Part shown: positions 60,663 through 64,000 of the stretch, piece after piece
Position numbering within the stretch: position 1 is the first letter of the stretch
How the letters are laid out: every line of letters starts with the position of its first letter
From: Nitrosomonas sp. HPC101
GTDB taxonomy: Bacteria > Pseudomonadota > Gammaproteobacteria > Burkholderiales > Nitrosomonadaceae
Direction of reading: 5' to 3'
DNA: 64,000 nucleotides
Assembly: GCF_009833125.1 (NCBI RefSeq)
Contig: NZ_QRCC01000008.1
Location: 124,001-188,000 of the forward strand
Made by a program: the position numbers and the translations under genes
Notes under the pieces: generated by a model
What the model was told of the DNA's origin: nothing
Databases searched by the model: none
The model's input: only the letters and a program-made list of their open reading frames with translations

Positions 60663-62609
60663 TTAAACAGTTGTTAAAAAACATTTCACTTCTTCCAGAT
60701 CGCGCGTGCGTTTCATCGGTGGCAGACTTTGCCAGATTCGTTTTCCATAGGCTTTGGTTATCAGGCGTGGATCACAGATCATGAGTACGCCCCGGTCATA
60801 TTCATCCCGTATCAGCCGGCCGGCACCCTGTTTCAGATTGATCACCGCATAGGGAAGCTGGTATTCCATGAACGCATTGCGGCCTTCCTGCGTATATTTC
60901 TCGATCCGGGCAGAAAGTACCGGATCATCCGGTGAGGCAAACGGAAGGCGATCAATGATTACCAGTGAAAGCGCACGGCCGCGTACATCCACGCCTTCCC
61001 AGAAAGACTGGCTGCCCACCAGGACAGCATTGCCCAGTTTTCGGAATTGATTCAGGAGGGCGGAGCGGGTTTCCTGTCCCTGCAGCAACAAAGGAAATTC
61101 AAGCTGTTCCTGCGCGAAAGCATCCTGCAACCGTTCATGGATTTGCTGCATGTTACGCAGGCTGGTGCATAAAACGAACGCTCGCCCGCCACTGGCTTTG
61201 ATGACTGGTAAAGCCGCCTGAATGATGCTCTCTGTATAGTACTGGGTATTCGGATCGGGTAATTGAGTTGGCACGTAAAGCAATGCCTGATTGGGAAAAT
61301 CGAATGGACTGTCCCAGCTGGCAGTTTTGGCTTCGGCCAGCCCCATCATCCGGCTGTAATGGGAAAAATCCTTTTTGACCGACAGGGTCGCCGAGGTAAA
61401 AATCCACGCGCGCGCTGAGGCATTGAGCTGTTTGCTGAATGTTTCTGCAATAGATAGAGGGGTGGTGTTGAATTGCAGGCTTTGGCTGTAGGTTTCAATC
61501 CAGCTGATTACCTTGCTGGATTCAGCTTGCTCGTGCCATTGCCTGATTTTGTTCAGGATGGCTTGTGCACGCGACCAGCAGTTCTGTAATTCCTGGGAAC
61601 GAACCGCTTGAGTTTCCAGCAGCTCCACCAATTGCACCAGTTTCTCCTGCAGTGCCTGGCGTGCTTCGCTGAATCCGGAGCGTTGTGCGGCTGTTGTGGA
61701 GGAGAGGCGTACATGCTTTTCGGTGACCGTCAACTGAACATCCAGCGCAGCTTTTCCCACAGCCGCCAGCGCATCAAAAAGAGGTGTAAATTCCTGTGCA
61801 ACAAGCAGCGCTTCCGCATGGATATCACGTACCAGAGTCGTTATCTGACCGGTGCTGACCGATTCACCAAAAAACAGGCTGGCTACCTCAGGCAGTTGAT
61901 GCGCTTCATCGAATATCACGGTATTACAGGCGGGCAACAGCTCGGACAATCCCTCGTCACGCAGCATGACATCTGCAAAAAACAGGTGATGATTGACGAC
62001 AATCATATCGGCCGACAATGCGCGCTTACGCGCTTCCATAACGAAACATTGCCGATAATGCGGGCAGTCTGATCCCAGGCAGTTTTCCCGCGTGGAGGTC
62101 ACATGTTGCCAGATGGCTGCCTGTTCCGGTACTTTATCCAGCCCGCTCTTATCGCCATGGCCGCTGTTACTGGCGTAACGCTCGATCAGATTGAGGTATT
62201 TCACTTCGGTGCGGTTGGTAAAGTGAATATGATCAGAATTCAGTGTGCGTTCGAGATGATAATGGCAGATATAATTAGCACGTCCTTTCAGTAAGGCAAC
62301 GGTTACCGGTATTTTCAGGGCGGCACGTATGACCGGAATGTCGCGCTGAAAAAGCTGATCCTGTAATGTCTTGGTACCGGTTGATAAAATAACTTTTCCG
62401 CCCGACAGCAATGCCGGCACCAGGTAAGCAAAAGTTTTCCCTGTTCCTGTACCTGCCTCGGCGATCAGAGTCTCTCGGTTTTCTATGGCTTGTGCAATGG
62501 CTTGTGCCATTTCCAGCTGCTGGGTGCGTGGGCGATAGTCTGGTATATTGCGGGCGAGTAAGCCTTCAGATGAAAAAATAGTGCTCAGTTCGGGTATCAA
62601 ATCGGACAT
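60663..62609 (-). CDS. DinG/YoaA-family ATP-dependent DNA helicase
   Basis: 648 residues from the ATG at 62609; a TTG 11 codons upstream is possible. Walker A is EAGTGTGKT (51-59), the DEAH box is VIFDEAHQLPE and the final motif is LKQGAGRLIRDEYDRG. Cysteines in ENCLGSDCPHYRQC and nearby NYICHY form the 4Fe-4S site of XPD-like helicases. Size matches YoaA, which works with HolC in replication repair. It is divergent from lptD. Confidence 0.9.
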   Translation of the reverse strand: MSDLIPELSTIFSSEGLLARNIPDYRPRTQQLEMAQAIAQAIENRETLIAEAGTGTGKTFAYLVPALLSGGKVILSTGTKTLQDQLFQRDIPVIRAALKIPVTVALLKGRANYICHYHLERTLNSDHIHFTNRTEVKYLNLIERYASNSGHGDKSGLDKVPEQAAIWQHVTSTRENCLGSDCPHYRQCFVMEARKRALSADMIVVNHHLFFADVMLRDEGLSELLPACNTVIFDEAHQLPEVASLFFGESVSTGQITTLVRDIHAEALLVAQEFTPLFDALAAVGKAALDVQLTVTEKHVRLSSTTAAQRSGFSEARQALQEKLVQLVELLETQAVRSQELQNCWSRAQAILNKIRQWHEQAESSKVISWIETYSQSLQFNTTPLSIAETFSKQLNASARAWIFTSATLSVKKDFSHYSRMMGLAEAKTASWDSPFDFPNQALLYVPTQLPDPNTQYYTESIIQAALPVIKASGGRAFVLCTSLRNMQQIHERLQDAFAQEQLEFPLLLQGQETRSALLNQFRKLGNAVLVGSQSFWEGVDVRGRALSLVIIDRLPFASPDDPVLSARIEKYTQEGRNAFMEYQLPYAVINLKQGAGRLIRDEYDRGVLMICDPRLITKAYGKRIWQSLPPMKRTRDLEEVKCFLTTV

Positions 62610-62839
62610 TGAAACAGTCAAGTTATGCAAAGAGTTGATCAAGGTATGTAGAAATGTTCTTTTTCGATGTATTTACGACGTTAACAGGCTGCTAAAGTGT
62701 AACTGTGTTTTTACCTGAACGTATCCGGAATCACCTGCCACCAGATTTTTGTTGTGATCATCCATCCGAAACAATTGCCGGATAATAGTGCCCTTATTAA
62801 AAAGCATCCTGGGAGAATCCATTTGAATCCTGATTCCGA

Positions 62840-64000
62840 ATGAGTCCTCTGTCTAAATTACATTTAACACTGCACGTCTGCCTGTTGCTGTTGCCGCTTC
62901 AATTGGCGAATGCGCAGCAGTTATCCGAATCAGAAGAATCCCAACCGATTCACATCGAGGCTGATCGGATCAATGGGCACTATCAACAGGAAATCGAGGC
63001 AACCGGCAGTGTGCGGATGCGTCGTGGAGATCAGACATTATCTGCTGATCGCGTCAAATATTACCCGGGTACCGAAGAGGTGGAAGTGGAAGGAAATGCA
63101 CAACTTGAGCGTCCTGACGATACGCTGTGGGGAACCCTTTTGAAAATGAATCTGCGGACTGATACGGGCGAATTGAGTGATCCCCGCTATGTCCTCAAAG
63201 ATGGAAGCGGACGAGGCAGTGGAAGCCTGTTGCTGCTGGAAGGGGAAGATCAGTACAGAATCAAAAAAGCGCGTTATACCACCTGCCCGGAAGATAACCA
63301 CGATTGGTACATTCTGGCAGATGATCTGGAAATTGATAACGAAAAAAAAACAGGAACCGCGCGCCATGCTTCGATTCGATTCAAGGATGTCCCCATTTTT
63401 TATCTGCCATGGATGGATTTTTCCTTCAGTAAGGAACGAAAAACCGGATTTCTATCTCCAGTGATGGGTAACACCACCAGAAGCGGTGTCGAAGTCTCGA
63501 TGCCTTTTTACTGGAATATTGCACCCAATTATGATGCCACGATCACACCACGCCTTATGAGCAGGCGCGGTCTGATGCTGAATAATGAGTTCCGCTACAT
63601 GGGACAGGGACTGGGTGGTCTCCTGCAGTTTGATTTTCTACCCAATGATCTGGAAACGCATTCGACACGTTATGGTCTGCAGTTCAACCACACTCAATTT
63701 CTGGGGTCAGGCTGGTTCGGGATGTTGAACTATAATAAAGTCTCTGACCATAATTATCTCCGGGATCTGGGCAACAACATTCTGTTTACCTCCCGAACCA
63801 ACTTGTTGCAACAAGCTACAGCAAGTTATTTCGGTGATTTGGGGCGTAATGGCACACTCATGTTCAATACGCTTTTACAACAGTTTCAGACGGTACAGGA
63901 TCCGAGAGCGCGTATTATTTCACCTTACAAGATTCTGCCGCGATTTACACTAAACGCAACAAAAAGCAATGTCTACGGACTGGATTTTAACCTTGACAGC
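62840..64000 (+). CDS. lptD: LPS-assembly protein LptD, N-terminal part (3' end outside window)
   Basis: 387 codons are open from the ATG at 62840 to the window end. A signal peptide (LHVCLLLLPLQLANA) is followed by the OstA/LptA-like beta-taco domain (IHIEADRINGHYQQEIEATG, SADRVKYYPGTEEVEVEGNA). The first barrel strands come next (FYLPWMDFSFSKERKTGFLS). A Cys in YTTCPEDNHDW fits the family's disulfide region. LptD with LptE inserts LPS in the outer leaflet. The usual length is about 750-800 residues, so about half is present. It commonly precedes surA. Confidence 0.93.
   Translation, partial: MSPLSKLHLTLHVCLLLLPLQLANAQQLSESEESQPIHIEADRINGHYQQEIEATGSVRMRRGDQTLSADRVKYYPGTEEVEVEGNAQLERPDDTLWGTLLKMNLRTDTGELSDPRYVLKDGSGRGSGSLLLLEGEDQYRIKKARYTTCPEDNHDWYILADDLEIDNEKKTGTARHASIRFKDVPIFYLPWMDFSFSKERKTGFLSPVMGNTTRSGVEVSMPFYWNIAPNYDATITPRLMSRRGLMLNNEFRYMGQGLGGLLQFDFLPNDLETHSTRYGLQFNHTQFLGSGWFGMLNYNKVSDHNYLRDLGNNILFTSRTNLLQQATASYFGDLGRNGTLMFNTLLQQFQTVQDPRARIISPYKILPRFTLNATKSNVYGLDFNLDS

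Overview
The window reads as a stretch of a betaproteobacterial chromosome, most like an ammonia oxidiser of the Nitrosomonas type. The basis is the gene set and its neighbourhood: hopanoid synthesis (shc end, hpnG), the DXP isoprenoid block xseB-ispA-dxs, folE2 in place of folE, a folM-like reductase, rhlE, a PatZ-like ligase/acetyltransferase, and lptD facing a DinG-family helicase. The assignment is inferred from gene content; no marker gene such as 16S rRNA is present.

Layout. (1) 1-8.49 kb is core chromosome: end of squalene-hopene cyclase, hpnG, a MidA-type methyltransferase, folM-like SDR, a UPF0114 protein, folE2, dxs, ispA, xseB. (2) 8.49-32.74 kb is an integrated element of about 24 kb. 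It begins at the 3' half of a tRNA-Asn gene and ends at an exact 44-bp copy of that tRNA end. It carries a tyrosine integrase, pieces of a conjugative plasmid (TrbL/VirB6, a small lipoprotein, a TrfA-like initiator), a probable origin with three 22-bp-spaced iterons and DnaA boxes, and a umuD-orf-umuC operon. umuC is split by a 7.5-kb element with three consecutive tyrosine recombinase genes and a small coiled-coil gene (Tn554-like plan), which also holds a MAPEG fragment and a DUF3800 gene. Behind umuC come a HigBA-type toxin-antitoxin pair, a complete IS3-family element, a GC-rich SEC-C/nuclease gene, and a Tn402/Tn5053-family transposon remnant. That remnant has a tniA stub, res site and tniR resolvase, and carries a 58-residue zinc-ribbon gene and an anti-phage dCTP-deaminase (DCD/AvcD-type) gene.

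(3) 32.7-41.1 kb: a decayed integrase end, then a CzcCBA-type heavy-metal RND efflux operon divergent from its likely two-component regulator. (4) 41.2-44.7 kb: rhlE, a membrane metal-dependent hydrolase, a TetR regulator. (5) 45.0-48.6 kb: a graveyard of mobile and toxin remnants (IS5, Rhs-type pretoxin, two Fic ends, an Mrr end, an IS3 end) around an intact cupin + AhpD-like pair and a 42-residue membrane protein gene. (6) 48.6-64 kb: PatZ-like protein, secreted esterase-like phytase-domain protein, ABC transporter, secreted glycerophosphodiester phosphodiesterase, cupin, TPR protein, DinG-family helicase, lptD start.

Four accessory genes (umuC, the DCD gene, the SEC-C nuclease gene and the IS5 transposase) carry single-base indels in short A/T runs, while the large core genes are open. 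This is either real decay of foreign genes or homopolymer error, and it decides whether the defence genes work. The most interesting material is the nested accretion inside the tRNA-Asn element: a plasmid replicon, a triple-recombinase element that split umuC, and three same-facing Tn402-type ends that bracket candidate anti-phage cargo.
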